Positions 44,220-54,114 are shown, counted from the stretch's first letter. The stretch is DNA of 64,000 nt from Hyphomicrobiales bacterium 4NK60-0047b (GCA_040367435.1 BAABWY010000003.1:310001-374000); one strand, 5' to 3'. A program made the numbers and translations. Notes: generated by a model from the letters alone, not told the origin.

Positions 44220-46331
44220 ATGTGTAAAAAATCTATTCTTTTGAGTACTATTTCTGTGCTTGCTCTTCTCAGCTCTCCTGCTTTTGCAGACGAGAATGTG
44301 ACGCTTGATGCGATTGTTGTGACCACAACTAAAGAAGCTAAACCCGTGAGTGAACTTTCTGAGACCATTAGTGTTGTCACAGAGAAAGACATTAAATTTG
44401 TAAGCCCTGCTCACCCCTCTGATGTCACAAATAGAAAAGCTGGCGTTTATGTTAATGACTTGGGCGGTGAAGGTCATATGACGTCTATTCGCCAACCATT
44501 AACCACCGGCGCCGTCTATTTATTTTTAGAAGATGGTATTCCAACGCGTCCAACTGGTCTCTTTAACCATAATGCTCTTTATGAAATAAACGTTCCGCAA
44601 GCTGACCGTGTGGAAATCACTAAAGGACCTGGTTCAGCGCTTTATGGAAGTGATGCTATTGGTGGCATTATCAACGTTATCACACCACCGAGCCCTGATG
44701 AGAGAGAGATCTATATTAACCCTGAATTTGGTTCATTTGGCTTTAAAAGAATGCTTGCTTCAGTTGGCTCCCCTATCGGTCTTAACTCAGGCTTTCGAGC
44801 CAATATCAACTTAACTGATAATAATGGCTGGCGAGATGAGAGCTCATTTAGCCGTTATGCAACAAGTGGGCGCTTTGATGCCAAGATCAATGAAGATTTG
44901 AAAATTAAATCAATTTTCTCATACACCCATGTTGATCAAAGTGGTGTTTCTGGCCTTGAAGAAGATGATTATCTGAACAATCCTAAGAAAAACCTTTATC
45001 ACAATGATGTTGGCCGCAGAGAGTTAGATGCCATTCGTTTTTCTACAGAATTTGCTTATGAACCAGATGATAATAATCTTCTTACGATTACGCCGTTCAT
45101 GCGCCACAATGAATTGAAACTTATGCCGAGCTGGATGCTTACATATGACCCGAATGATAGAGATTATGAGTTTCAATCATTTGGTATGAACACGAAATAC
45201 CGGCATAAACTCAACAACCTAAATGCTGAAATCATTGCTGGTGTTGATTTTGATTACACGACTTCACAATATAAAGAAAAGCGCCTGTCAGTTGAAAAAG
45301 GCGGGGAACTATTTGTAAACACGACAGAGACAGACCGAGTGAATTATGATTATGATGCCGACATGCTGGCGGTTTCTCCCTACATTCATGGTGAGTGGCA
45401 AGCCCTTTCTCAATTGAGATTTTCAGCTGGCCTTCGCTATGATTATTTTCGTGTTGATTACACTGACAACCTCGATGCCTCTGTTGCGCAACAACAATTT
45501 GGTTTTGGTGGCTTTAATCATCTGCGCCCAGAAAGTCAGACTATTTCTTATGATAGCCTAAGCCCTAAATTTGGTGCTGTATGGAATGTTTCGCCAGACC
45601 TTGATCTTTTTGCGAATTACCGTCACTCATTTCGCGCCCCCTCTGTTGGGAGGATCTTTCGCCCTGGCTCTAGCCAAGATACGGATGAGTTAAAGCCGGT
45701 TCATTCTGACAGTTTTGAAATTGGTACACGCGGAAAATTGGCTGATTGGCTGAACTACAATGTGACCCTTTATCATATGATGGTCCAAGACGACATTGTT
45801 AGCTATATCGATAATGTTTCTGGAGACAGAAAAATTTCAAATGCTGGTGAGACAGAACACCAAGGCATTGAAATTGAGCTCAAAGGCCAGCTCACGGATG
45901 AGTGGAGCTATACCTCTGCTTTTAGTTATACCAATCAGGAATATAAAGATTTCACGGCTGTGTTTGGCTTCCCTGCTTCTCAGATTAACTTTGCCGGGAA
46001 TGATATTGGCAAAGCTCCTAAAACATTAGGAAACCTTGCTATTCAATATCGCCCCTCATTTGTTAGTGGCCTGATGATTGAAGCCGAATGGGTTCATGTT
46101 GGTGACTATTACACTGACGAAACCAACACGAACAAATATCAAGGACACGACCTTTTTAACCTAAGAGCTAGTCTGGAAATTTCTGAAAAATTTGAGCTTT
46201 ATGGCCGCGTTATGAACATCACTGATGAACGCTACTCGACTTACACAAGCAATCAGGTTGGTGACTCAGATGTTTCTTACCGCCCTGGCTTGCCGCGTCG
46301 TTTCTATGTTGGATTTAGATCTAAATTCTAA
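44220..46331 (+). CDS. TonB-dependent outer-membrane receptor
   Basis: A receptor of about 703 residues. Signal peptide ending SSPAFADE; a TonB box-like LDAIVVTTTK; plug domain (about 35-150) with RVEITKGPGSALYGSDAIGGIINVI; 22-strand barrel ending in YVGFRSKF with terminal Phe. The ATG at 44220 is preferred because AGG lies 7 nt upstream; ATG 44214 and TTG 44199 are alternatives. Plug residues include RPTGLFNHNALYEIN. The locus (DUF2946, PepSY protein, dedicated ExbB-ExbD-ExbD-TonB) points to a metal, metallophore or haem-like ligand that cannot be named from sequence. Confidence 0.9.
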   Translation: MCKKSILLSTISVLALLSSPAFADENVTLDAIVVTTTKEAKPVSELSETISVVTEKDIKFVSPAHPSDVTNRKAGVYVNDLGGEGHMTSIRQPLTTGAVYLFLEDGIPTRPTGLFNHNALYEINVPQADRVEITKGPGSALYGSDAIGGIINVITPPSPDEREIYINPEFGSFGFKRMLASVGSPIGLNSGFRANINLTDNNGWRDESSFSRYATSGRFDAKINEDLKIKSIFSYTHVDQSGVSGLEEDDYLNNPKKNLYHNDVGRRELDAIRFSTEFAYEPDDNNLLTITPFMRHNELKLMPSWMLTYDPNDRDYEFQSFGMNTKYRHKLNNLNAEIIAGVDFDYTTSQYKEKRLSVEKGGELFVNTTETDRVNYDYDADMLAVSPYIHGEWQALSQLRFSAGLRYDYFRVDYTDNLDASVAQQQFGFGGFNHLRPESQTISYDSLSPKFGAVWNVSPDLDLFANYRHSFRAPSVGRIFRPGSSQDTDELKPVHSDSFEIGTRGKLADWLNYNVTLYHMMVQDDIVSYIDNVSGDRKISNAGETEHQGIEIELKGQLTDEWSYTSAFSYTNQEYKDFTAVFGFPASQINFAGNDIGKAPKTLGNLAIQYRPSFVSGLMIEAEWVHVGDYYTDETNTNKYQGHDLFNLRASLEISEKFELYGRVMNITDERYSTYTSNQVGDSDVSYRPGLPRRFYVGFRSKF

Positions 46332-46375
46332 TTCATCTCAATGTTTTTTTAGATTTAAGAATTGGAACACCTACA

Positions 46376-47890
46376 ATGACGAAACGAAAAACAGCTATTT
46401 TGCGAAGTAGCACAAAGTTACATAAATGGCTTGGGTGGACAGGTGGGTTGGCATTGTTGTTTTTTGCCATTTCTGGAATGACCCATCCACTTATGACATG
46501 GACGGGGCCGAAAGCGGCCTCGTTCTTTCCCCCACAAGTTAAGATCTCTTCTGAGCATGCTGCTCAAATTCCTAAAATTTTGCAGCATAACGCTATCGAT
46601 AGCGCTATTATGGTCAAGATCATTCCTTCTAAAGAGGGTGCTCTTCTACAAGTCACTCAATCAAATGAAGTGCCGCGTCGGTATTTTGACCTTACAACTG
46701 GTACTGAGAAATTAAACTACGATATGAAGCAAGCCGTTTGGTTGGCGCGGTATTATTCTGGTTTAAAATCAACGCCTATAAAAACAATTAATTTTCAGAC
46801 CGAATTTTCTTCGGCTTATCCTTGGGTGAACAGGCTGCTTCCTGTTTACCGTGTTGAATTTGAAACCTCAGATAATAAAACAACTTTCATCTACACAGAA
46901 CTTGGCGCACTTGCTGGCATGACCAACAACTGGAAAACATCTGTTCAAACCATCTTTCGAACATTTCATAGCTGGGCCTGGCTAGATGATTTTGAATATG
47001 CTCGCATCATCTTGATGATGCTGCTTTTGCTCTCTTTATTGGGAATGGCAATAACTGGTATTGCTTTGATCTTCATGATTAAGAAGCGCTCTATTCCTGA
47101 TGACCGCCGCAAATGGCACCGCGTGCTCTCATTTGCCATTTGGTTACCTTTATTGTTTTTTACAGCAAGTGGTATCTACCATCTTCTGCAATATTCTTTT
47201 GGAGACAACCACCGCGGGTTAAAACTTGGACAACCTATCGACCTTAGTGCCTCTCGGTTTGGTGAAAACCTTGCCTGGTTAGATGAATTCAAGGGTAAGG
47301 CCTTTAATAGTCTCTCCCTTGTTGAGGGAATTACTAATGGAGCAAAAACGCCTAGTTTGCTCTATCGCATTAGCATTCCTAAAGGCAAACCGGGGCAAGC
47401 CGTTTCTCGATCGAAACGCTTCAAGGGAATGGCAACTGAAAAGCAATCCTATTATTTTGACGCCCTTACAGGTGAAAAAGCAAAACTGAATGATAAAGAA
47501 CTGAATGATAAAGACATGGCGCTTTATATTGCAAAAACTCAGTTTGGTTTTTCAATGGAACAGCTGCAACAGACAAAATTGGTCACACATTTTGGACCGC
47601 ATTATGATTTTCGTAACAAGCGCTTACCCGTCTGGCGGCTAGATTTTAACACCCCTAAAGGTGACAAACTTTTTATCGACCCAGCAACCGGCATGCTTGT
47701 TGACCGTCTAGTTAATCTTGAGCGCTATGAGGGTTATTCCTTTTCATTTTTGCACAAATGGAACTTCCTTGCCCCGCTCATTGGGAGAGAGAAAAGAGAC
47801 ATTGTCATTTCAGTTATTTTGATAGCGGCGATTGGTTTTACCGTTCTTGGGTATCTTATGTTGTTTAAGCGTCGTCGCTCTTCTTCATAG
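46376..47890 (+). CDS. PepSY-associated TM protein
   Basis: A 504-residue membrane protein with helices near residues 20-38, 207-232, 248-268 and 478-498 and two periplasmic PepSY-like regions between them. Conserved histidines in KLHKWLGWTGG, FRTFHSWAW, RKWHRVLSF and FLHKWNFL lie at the membrane boundaries, as in PepSY proteins thought to bind haem and act as ferric-siderophore reductases. It sits between the receptor and the energising complex, supporting reduction or release of the imported metal in the periplasm. Confidence 0.85.
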   Translation: MTKRKTAILRSSTKLHKWLGWTGGLALLFFAISGMTHPLMTWTGPKAASFFPPQVKISSEHAAQIPKILQHNAIDSAIMVKIIPSKEGALLQVTQSNEVPRRYFDLTTGTEKLNYDMKQAVWLARYYSGLKSTPIKTINFQTEFSSAYPWVNRLLPVYRVEFETSDNKTTFIYTELGALAGMTNNWKTSVQTIFRTFHSWAWLDDFEYARIILMMLLLLSLLGMAITGIALIFMIKKRSIPDDRRKWHRVLSFAIWLPLLFFTASGIYHLLQYSFGDNHRGLKLGQPIDLSASRFGENLAWLDEFKGKAFNSLSLVEGITNGAKTPSLLYRISIPKGKPGQAVSRSKRFKGMATEKQSYYFDALTGEKAKLNDKELNDKDMALYIAKTQFGFSMEQLQQTKLVTHFGPHYDFRNKRLPVWRLDFNTPKGDKLFIDPATGMLVDRLVNLERYEGYSFSFLHKWNFLAPLIGREKRDIVISVILIAAIGFTVLGYLMLFKRRRSSS

Positions 47891-47939
47891 AAACACTTCG
47901 TTACAAAACTAGGGCTTGCCCCTAATTTAAGAGGTTCAA

Positions 47940-48620
47940 ATGTTACTTCATTCTTATTTTGAAAATAGTTTGCTTTTAAACATCATCAATAAAGGGGGGC
48001 CTGTTGTTCTCATTTTATTAGGTCTGTCTATTATTGCCGTTACTATCATTATTTTTAAATTTGCTCACTTTACCTTTTTAAGAGTTGGTAGCGCTCGCAA
48101 GTTAGATAAGATTTTGTCTCACTGGGAAGCAAACCAACTTGAGGAAGCTTTATCTCTTTCTCAAAAACAGCCCAGCCCCATTCGTGCCAGCTTGACGGGT
48201 ACCATGACCGCGCTTGCGAATGGTCAACCTGTTGCGTCTGTTCGAGAAGACGCAACACGATTGGCTTCTAATCATTTAAGTTCTATCAAGTCGAATTTGC
48301 GAATTCTTGACCTTATCTCACAAATTGCCCCGCTTCTTGGATTGTTTGGGACTGTGGTTGGAATGATTGACGCCTTTCATAAACTTCAGGCTGCTGGAGA
48401 CCAAGTGAACCCAGCAATATTAGCTGGTGGTATATGGGTTGCTCTTCTTACAACCGCTGTAGGGCTTGCTGTGGCCATTCCGGTTTCCATGGCTCTTAGC
48501 TGGTTTGATAGCCGCATTGAGCGACAAAGACAGGTGCTGGAAAATGCTTTAAGCGCACTTTTTACTGGCCGCATTGCTGATCCTGATACTCAAACTCAAA
48601 ACTTGAAGCAATCTGCATAG
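47940..48620 (+). CDS. exbB: Biopolymer transport protein ExbB
   Basis: A 226-residue inner-membrane protein with helices near 18-40, 127-150 and 160-185. The signature LRILDLISQIAPLLGLFGTVVGMIDAF and GGIWVALLTTAVGLAVAIP identify ExbB. With ExbD it uses the proton gradient to drive TonB. GAGG precedes the start. It is the first of four energising genes in a tight run downstream of the receptor. Confidence 0.93.
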   Translation: MLLHSYFENSLLLNIINKGGPVVLILLGLSIIAVTIIIFKFAHFTFLRVGSARKLDKILSHWEANQLEEALSLSQKQPSPIRASLTGTMTALANGQPVASVREDATRLASNHLSSIKSNLRILDLISQIAPLLGLFGTVVGMIDAFHKLQAAGDQVNPAILAGGIWVALLTTAVGLAVAIPVSMALSWFDSRIERQRQVLENALSALFTGRIADPDTQTQNLKQSA

Positions 48621-48637
48621 TAAACCGGGAAGATCCA

Positions 48638-49033
48638 ATGGCGATTGTACTAGAACCTCTTAAAACCAGACAGCGGTTAAGCCTGACGCCGTTAATCGAT
48701 GTTGTTTTTTTACTCTTGTTATTTTTTATGCTTGCTACGCAATTTGATAAATATCAGAGCATTGACTTGATTTTTCCTAGTTTTAATACTGAAGCTAAAT
48801 CAACGGATTTAAAGCCTACGTATATTCATCTTCTTGCCAATGAGAAGATTTCCATCAATGGCGTTCCGATTGTCCCGGGGACTTCATTAAACCAAATAAT
48901 AACTTCACTGGACAAGACAAACAGTACCGGAATTGTTTTGAAAATTGCTGAAAGTGTTCCGACCAGACGACTTACAAAAATTATCGACGAACTGAAAATT
49001 CATAAAATTTCACCCGTGACAGTTTCACAATAA
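48638..49033 (+). CDS. exbD: Biopolymer transport protein ExbD (first copy)
   Basis: A 131-residue protein with one N-terminal helix containing LTPLIDVVFLLLLFFMLATQF; the Asp is the proton-carrying residue of ExbD. A periplasmic domain follows. GGAAG precedes the start. It is encoded beside a second ExbD. Confidence 0.92.
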   Translation: MAIVLEPLKTRQRLSLTPLIDVVFLLLLFFMLATQFDKYQSIDLIFPSFNTEAKSTDLKPTYIHLLANEKISINGVPIVPGTSLNQIITSLDKTNSTGIVLKIAESVPTRRLTKIIDELKIHKISPVTVSQ

Positions 49034-49057
49034 ACTGAGACAGCATCGAACCGACAA

Positions 49058-49471
49058 ATGACAATAGACCTAAACCACCACCAGGAAAGAAGACGAGGAC
49101 AAGATAATATCTTGCCTCTTATCAATATTGTCTTTTTGCTTTTGATCTTTTTTTTAATGGCAGGAACTCTTTCGAAAAGTCCTGAAATTTCTTTAAAACC
49201 ACCAAGGACTGCCGAAGCTGAGGCAGATAAACTCCCTCAACGGGCCCTCTATGTTACCAAGGAAGGAATTTTTCTCTCTCAATCTCTTCAGATTTCTCTT
49301 TCTGAACTTGAGGATAGATTACTTGAAATGCAACGCTCCATTAATGGGCAACCTCTATATATAATTGCGGACAAAGAGAGTAATGCAACTCATCTTATTC
49401 AGATCGCCAATCAGGCAAAAAAAATTGGTATTGAAAAAGTAAAACTCCTCACACTAAGAGCGAGGCAATAA
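49058..49471 (+). CDS. exbD: Biopolymer transport protein ExbD (second copy)
   Basis: A 137-residue ExbD with ILPLINIVFLLLIFFLMAGTL. The position of the essential Asp (D in L-I-D-V-V-F of the first copy) is Asn here (L-I-N-I-V-F). If this copy cannot carry protons, the pair may act as a hetero-dimer with the first ExbD in the ExbB pore. Its stop shares a base with the tonB start. Confidence 0.9.
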   Translation: MTIDLNHHQERRRGQDNILPLINIVFLLLIFFLMAGTLSKSPEISLKPPRTAEAEADKLPQRALYVTKEGIFLSQSLQISLSELEDRLLEMQRSINGQPLYIIADKESNATHLIQIANQAKKIGIEKVKLLTLRARQ

Positions 49472-50325
49472 TGCTAAGTGGTTCTAAATGGTTTTTTGCT
49501 TTTTGTATTTCACTCATCATTCATGCAACGCTTGGGTTAAGTTTTTATAGCCAATGGAACACGCCGCAACTAGAACGTACGGCTGGAGTTTCTTTACTGA
49601 TTGCTGAGACCCAAACGTCTATTCTATCCGGAGAAATTAATAGCCTACCTGATATTACGCAGGAAGAAGAGCTTGCTCATCCTAAGAAAGTCAAACCTCT
49701 TGGGAAAAAAATGCTTGAAGAAAGGGTTAAAAAAACAGAGCGAAGACCTAAAACTCCTGAAGCGAAGACATCAGTCCGTAAAAATTTTGTTGATGAAGCC
49801 CAATTGAAGCAAGAGCAACACTCTGAACTTTCCTTAAAGAAGGATGAGCAATCAGAGAAACCTTTAACCAAGAAAATTCTCCCCCCAAAAAAAGAAGAGA
49901 CTTTACAAAAAAAACTTAAAAAAAAGGCGATAAAGAAAAAGAAGAAGGCCAAAGCAAGGGCAAAGCCTAAAAAAGTGATTGGAAGCACTCGCAATTATAA
50001 GAAAAGAAAAACCAAATCCAAGTCAGGCAATCAAGGACGGGTTAAAACAGAAGTTTCTGGCAAAGCATCCCTTTCTAATTATAAAGGTCGGCTTCGTTCT
50101 CGATTAATGCGAAATGTGAGATCATCACGTATCAGTGGAACCGTGTTTATTTCTTTTACCATTGCAAAATCAGGTCATATTCGCGGTCTCAGAGTTTATA
50201 AAAGCAGTGGAAATAAAAAACTCGACAAATCAGCTCTGAGTACAGCCAAGCGAGCCTCCCCTTTTCCTCCCTTACCACACGGACATAAATCTTTGAGAGT
50301 GACTGCTCCCATCCGCTTTAAATGA
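49471..50325 (+). CDS. tonB: TonB-like energy transducer
   Basis: A 284-residue protein: N-terminal membrane anchor (about 6-23), a long periplasmic spacer and a C-terminal TonB domain (about 200-284; SNYKGRLRSRLMRNVRSSRISGTVFISFTIAKSGHIRGLRVYKSSGNKKLDKSALSTAKRASPFPPLP). The spacer is dominated by Lys and Glu, including a run near residues 146-170 that is mostly lysine, rather than by the Pro-Glu/Pro-Lys repeats usual in TonB. It contacts the TonB box of the receptor at 44220. Confidence 0.88.
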   Translation: MLSGSKWFFAFCISLIIHATLGLSFYSQWNTPQLERTAGVSLLIAETQTSILSGEINSLPDITQEEELAHPKKVKPLGKKMLEERVKKTERRPKTPEAKTSVRKNFVDEAQLKQEQHSELSLKKDEQSEKPLTKKILPPKKEETLQKKLKKKAIKKKKKAKARAKPKKVIGSTRNYKKRKTKSKSGNQGRVKTEVSGKASLSNYKGRLRSRLMRNVRSSRISGTVFISFTIAKSGHIRGLRVYKSSGNKKLDKSALSTAKRASPFPPLPHGHKSLRVTAPIRFK

Positions 50326-50459
50326 GTTTTTACTTATTCTTCGCTTTGCATATTAACTGAGCTTTATCAAAACTTTCTTGATTTGCCTTAATCAATATTT
50401 TTAAGTAACTTAATATTAAAGTGCTTTGGGGCAATCAATTAGGCGAAAACGGGGAATGT

Positions 50460-50885
50460 ATGAGCGATCTCACTGAGACAACTTTGATTATGTTAGATGA
50501 CAATGTGGATGAAATTTTTCTCACACGAAGAATTGTTAGAAGTTGTGGTTTTGTAAATCGTTTTATAAGTGAACAAAACTCGGAAGACCTCGTTTCAACC
50601 TTAGATGATTTGGTTAAACAGGGCATAAGCAAAGATAGTTTTTTACTTTTTCTTGATATTAACATGCCGCGAATAGATGGTTTTGAAATTTTAAAAACAA
50701 TTCGCGAACACCCTGTTTACAATAATATTCCCGTTTTTATGCTCTCTTCATCTGAGGATTTGGAAGACAAAAACCGCTCTGAGAGCCTTGGAAGCAATGG
50801 CTATATTATAAAACCATTTTCAGATACTCAATTTTTTAATGTCTTAAAAGACATACCCAACATAAAGAAAAAGCTACTGCAGTGA
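50460..50885 (+). CDS. Single-domain response regulator (Rcp1-like)
   Basis: A 141-residue receiver domain: acidic pocket in LDDNVDE, phospho-acceptor Asp in LFLDINMPRIDGFEIL, conserved Ser/Thr in FMLSSSED and Lys in YIIKPFS. No output domain. The start at 50460 is preferred for the GGGGAA ribosome binding site. The sequence resembles the Rcp1 group that pairs with phytochrome-like kinases. It lies 89 nt before a kinase gene and is probably its partner. Confidence 0.88.
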   Translation: MSDLTETTLIMLDDNVDEIFLTRRIVRSCGFVNRFISEQNSEDLVSTLDDLVKQGISKDSFLLFLDINMPRIDGFEILKTIREHPVYNNIPVFMLSSSEDLEDKNRSESLGSNGYIIKPFSDTQFFNVLKDIPNIKKKLLQ

Positions 50886-50974
50886 ACAAATTTATATTTA
50901 ATGAAAATAAGTTGATCATCTCTACACACTTTTCCTTAAATACTGAGTATGAAAATAACTGAGAGAGGTGAGAC

Positions 50975-52897
50975 TTGAAATTATTCAGGCAGACGAATGC
51001 CTCTAATACAGAACCTTCTAAATTTGTTACATCTAGCAAGTGGTCATTTGCTCAATTGCATGGCTCTATGACAGCCTGGGTTATTCTGGGCATGTCTGTT
51101 GTGGTCACTATAATTGCTTATTTAATTTCTACTGAATGGGTTACTCAAGCCTCTAAATCTCGTTTTTTATTTAAAGCTGAAGACATTCACACAGCCATAA
51201 GAAAAAGAATGAATGAACAAGAGGCTGCTCTTTGGGGAGGCGTTGGCCTCTTTAATGCCAGTCAACAAGTTACTCGTGAAGAATGGAGAGTGTATGTAAA
51301 ATCTCTTCGTCTTCAAAAATACCTTCCTGGCTTGCAGGGATATGGCTTTGCTGAAATAGTTCGGCATGCTGATAAAGAAACTCATGTTCAGCGAATTAGA
51401 AACGAAGGATTTCCTAATTTTAAAATTTACCCGCCTGGCAAACGTGACGTTTATAGTTCAATTATTTATCTAGAACCGTTTCAAGACCGCAATTTACGTG
51501 CTTTTGGCTATGATATGTTTTCTGAATCAACACGACTTGAAGCTTTGCAACGAGCTAGAGACACGGGAGAAGTTTCTGTTTCTGGTAAAGTGACGCTTGT
51601 TCAAGAAACGGGAAGTGATGTGCAAGTCGGTTTCTTGATGTATTTGCCAGTTTATAATCAGTCTCTGCCAACGACAACTATTGAAGAAAAACGTCTTGCT
51701 TTAATTGGTTATGTCTATAGCCCGTTTCGCATTAAAGACCTTATGCGAGGCATTTTAGGTAAAGGTGATAGGGATCTAGACTTTCGTGTATATGATGGTG
51801 CTATCAAGGATAGGTTGCTTTATGATAGCTCAGATAAATATATCCACACTTTGGTTACTCAAGATTATCAATTTATAACTACGCGTCTGCTTACTATCGG
51901 TGGACGAACCTGGTTATTAGAATTTAGGTCGAAACCAGGCTTTATTTCTCAGGGTGAAAAAAACCAACCACTTTTGGTAGCGGCCGGTGGTATCCTTATT
52001 GATATTTTATTGTTTCTCACCATATCGTCACTTTCTTCTCAACGAAAACGTGCCCATGAGTTGGCACTGCGTATGACTGATGAGTTGAGATTTGCTAAAG
52101 AAAAAGCGGAAGTTGGTGAAAAAAATGAAATGACTTTGCGCGTACTTGAACAAGAAACAAATATAAAACTGAACACTGCGAATGAAGGACTTCTGGCCTT
52201 TAACCGGATTGTTGCACACGACCTTCGTTCGCCCTTAAAAAGAATTGAAGCGTTTCTCGCCATCTTAAGGCAAGACTATGTTAAAGAGCTTGACGAAGAG
52301 GGAAAAAATATTTTTGATAGGATTGAGCGCGCTTCAAAAAGAATGCGCCATATGCTTGATTCCTTGCTTGAATATGCTAGATGCGGTAATTTTCTAGATG
52401 AAGGTGAGCGCGTCCTTTTAAACAACTTTATCGAGAGAGCTATCGATAATTTTGATTTTGATCTCAGTAATGCCAATATTCAAGTTGATTTATATACTGA
52501 TAGTATTTGTTCAATTAAAGGTAACGAAGACTTATTAGCTTTGGTTATGCAAAACCTAATTTGCAATTCAATTAAATTTAATGACCGTGATATTCCGACC
52601 ATTTTCATCACAAACCAAGTGCTTCCCAACAATATGGTTGAGATATCAGTCTCCGATGACGGCATTGGCATAGACGCACAATATGCCGAAAAAGTATTTA
52701 ACATATTTTCGCGATTACATAATGAAGACGAATATGAAGGTACAGGAATTGGGCTTGCCATATGTAAAAAAATTATTACTGATCATACTGGAACCATCCA
52801 TGTCGATAAAACCTATCATCAGGGCACAAGAGTTGTGATTACATTACCCTTATTAATTTCTTCCAATGATTTGGCTAACCAAGCCGTAAACTCATAA
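50975..52897 (+). CDS. CHASE-domain sensor histidine kinase
   Basis: A 640-residue membrane kinase. TM1 is near 35-55 and a periplasmic CHASE domain spans about 75-290 (LRLQKYLPGLQGYGFAEIV is diagnostic). TM2 is near 332-352, followed by a short coiled coil. HisKA has FNRIVAHDLRSPLKRIEAF (His at the conserved site) and HATPase has NLICNSIKFNDRDIPTIF, DDGIGID and GTGIGLAICKKI. Initiation is at TTG 50975 with AGAGGTGA upstream; the next ATG (51068) would remove the cytoplasmic N-terminus just before TM1. CHASE domains sense small extracellular solutes; the ligand is unknown. Confidence 0.9.
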   Translation: MKLFRQTNASNTEPSKFVTSSKWSFAQLHGSMTAWVILGMSVVVTIIAYLISTEWVTQASKSRFLFKAEDIHTAIRKRMNEQEAALWGGVGLFNASQQVTREEWRVYVKSLRLQKYLPGLQGYGFAEIVRHADKETHVQRIRNEGFPNFKIYPPGKRDVYSSIIYLEPFQDRNLRAFGYDMFSESTRLEALQRARDTGEVSVSGKVTLVQETGSDVQVGFLMYLPVYNQSLPTTTIEEKRLALIGYVYSPFRIKDLMRGILGKGDRDLDFRVYDGAIKDRLLYDSSDKYIHTLVTQDYQFITTRLLTIGGRTWLLEFRSKPGFISQGEKNQPLLVAAGGILIDILLFLTISSLSSQRKRAHELALRMTDELRFAKEKAEVGEKNEMTLRVLEQETNIKLNTANEGLLAFNRIVAHDLRSPLKRIEAFLAILRQDYVKELDEEGKNIFDRIERASKRMRHMLDSLLEYARCGNFLDEGERVLLNNFIERAIDNFDFDLSNANIQVDLYTDSICSIKGNEDLLALVMQNLICNSIKFNDRDIPTIFITNQVLPNNMVEISVSDDGIGIDAQYAEKVFNIFSRLHNEDEYEGTGIGLAICKKIITDHTGTIHVDKTYHQGTRVVITLPLLISSNDLANQAVNS

Positions 52898-52913
52898 ATT
52901 GTGAAACAAGATA

Positions 52914-54110
52914 TCACCCCGCTTTTCCATCAATTCTAGGAGCAATTAAAATAGGAATGTAGATTTTTAAAAACAAGGTATATGCCACACTCCATAGACC
53001 GATTGAAAGAGCCATTCCAATTGAAAGTAATGAAGGGAAAAAGGGAGTTACAATGCGAATGAGAGCTGAGAAAAGCACGAATAAATACGCCAATGAAATT
53101 ACTGAATTGACAATTAGCGGTCGTCCAGTATGACCAAGGGACGCCCGTGACATAATCGCGATCATAAACAACCCTACTGAGCCGACTGTGAAGCAGTGAA
53201 GGTATAAGTTAAACGGGAGGTTTACAACTCCCTGCCCCCCTTTTAATAACAACGCAATAATCATCAAAAAATAGGCCAAGTGTAAAACCCAAACAATTGG
53301 ATTCTCCAGCGTCTTCCCCCCTCCCCACCTACTAAATCTAATGAAATGTATAATAGAGGCTAACAAAGCTATCATATAACTCGCTATCGAATGGGGAGAA
53401 AATAAATCTAACACTGCGATTAAAATCAGCAGGGTAAGCGCTGGTTTTTCAACCAAAGAGAATTTTCCAATTTCATATGGATTGTTTTTTTGTTTCAAAT
53501 AATTACGAGTAAAATTTGGAATAACTCTGCCGCCGATAACAGATAGAGTTATCATTAGAATATTGGTTGCAAATATTGCTCCACTGCTCGACCTAGAAAT
53601 ACTATAATCATTGATATCTAGAATGGCTAAGAAATTAGCTAAGGCTAGGGAAAATAAGATACCGATAAAAATATAGTTTCTATTATTTTTAGCTGATATT
53701 AAAACTTTGCTCACATGGATAAATTGCGCAATTGGCAATAACATATCGATAAATAATAAATAGCTAAAAAACGGATGATCAAAAAATAAGAACAACCAAA
53801 ATGCAAATCTTCCGGCAAACCAAAGACTGAATAAAATTTTTAAATTTTTACCGGTTATGGGTGGTGTATTCGTCCAGTTTGGTATGGCAGATAATAAAAA
53901 ACCAGCTATGCCTGCTGTTACAAAACCAAATATCATTTCATGGGCATGCCACGCTTGAAGGGGGATCGATGGTTCTATTAAATTCATTAGATAAAGCAGC
54001 CACGGGATTATTGGCAAAATAGCATAGGCTCCCGCGGCCAAAAAAAATGGTCGAAATCCGTATGAAAAAATAGAAAAGCTTACAGGGGCATCATTAGAGG
54101 AAATGGCCAT
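52914..54110 (-). CDS. nnrS: NnrS family protein
   Basis: A 398-residue membrane protein with about 12 hydrophobic helices. The NnrS family pattern is clear: FSYGFRPFFLAAGAYA, QAWHAHEMIFGFVTAGIAGFLLSAIPNWTNTPP and RVIPNFTRNYLK. NnrS proteins are haem- and copper-containing and linked to nitric oxide tolerance in denitrifiers. AGGTGATAGA before the ATG at 54110 supports this start, 4 nt after moeA. Its placement with moeA, hemN and nar genes fits nitrosative stress during nitrate respiration. Confidence 0.9.
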   Translation of the reverse strand: MAISSNDAPVSFSIFSYGFRPFFLAAGAYAILPIIPWLLYLMNLIEPSIPLQAWHAHEMIFGFVTAGIAGFLLSAIPNWTNTPPITGKNLKILFSLWFAGRFAFWLFLFFDHPFFSYLLFIDMLLPIAQFIHVSKVLISAKNNRNYIFIGILFSLALANFLAILDINDYSISRSSSGAIFATNILMITLSVIGGRVIPNFTRNYLKQKNNPYEIGKFSLVEKPALTLLILIAVLDLFSPHSIASYMIALLASIIHFIRFSRWGGGKTLENPIVWVLHLAYFLMIIALLLKGGQGVVNLPFNLYLHCFTVGSVGLFMIAIMSRASLGHTGRPLIVNSVISLAYLFVLFSALIRIVTPFFPSLLSIGMALSIGLWSVAYTLFLKIYIPILIAPRIDGKAG

Positions 54111-54114
54111 TCTA

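Noticed and set aside
49900-50040. A-rich, Lys-coding stretch in tonB as a frameshift or slippage site
   Set aside because: The frame continues cleanly into a good TonB C-terminal domain; low-complexity lysine coding explains the base bias.
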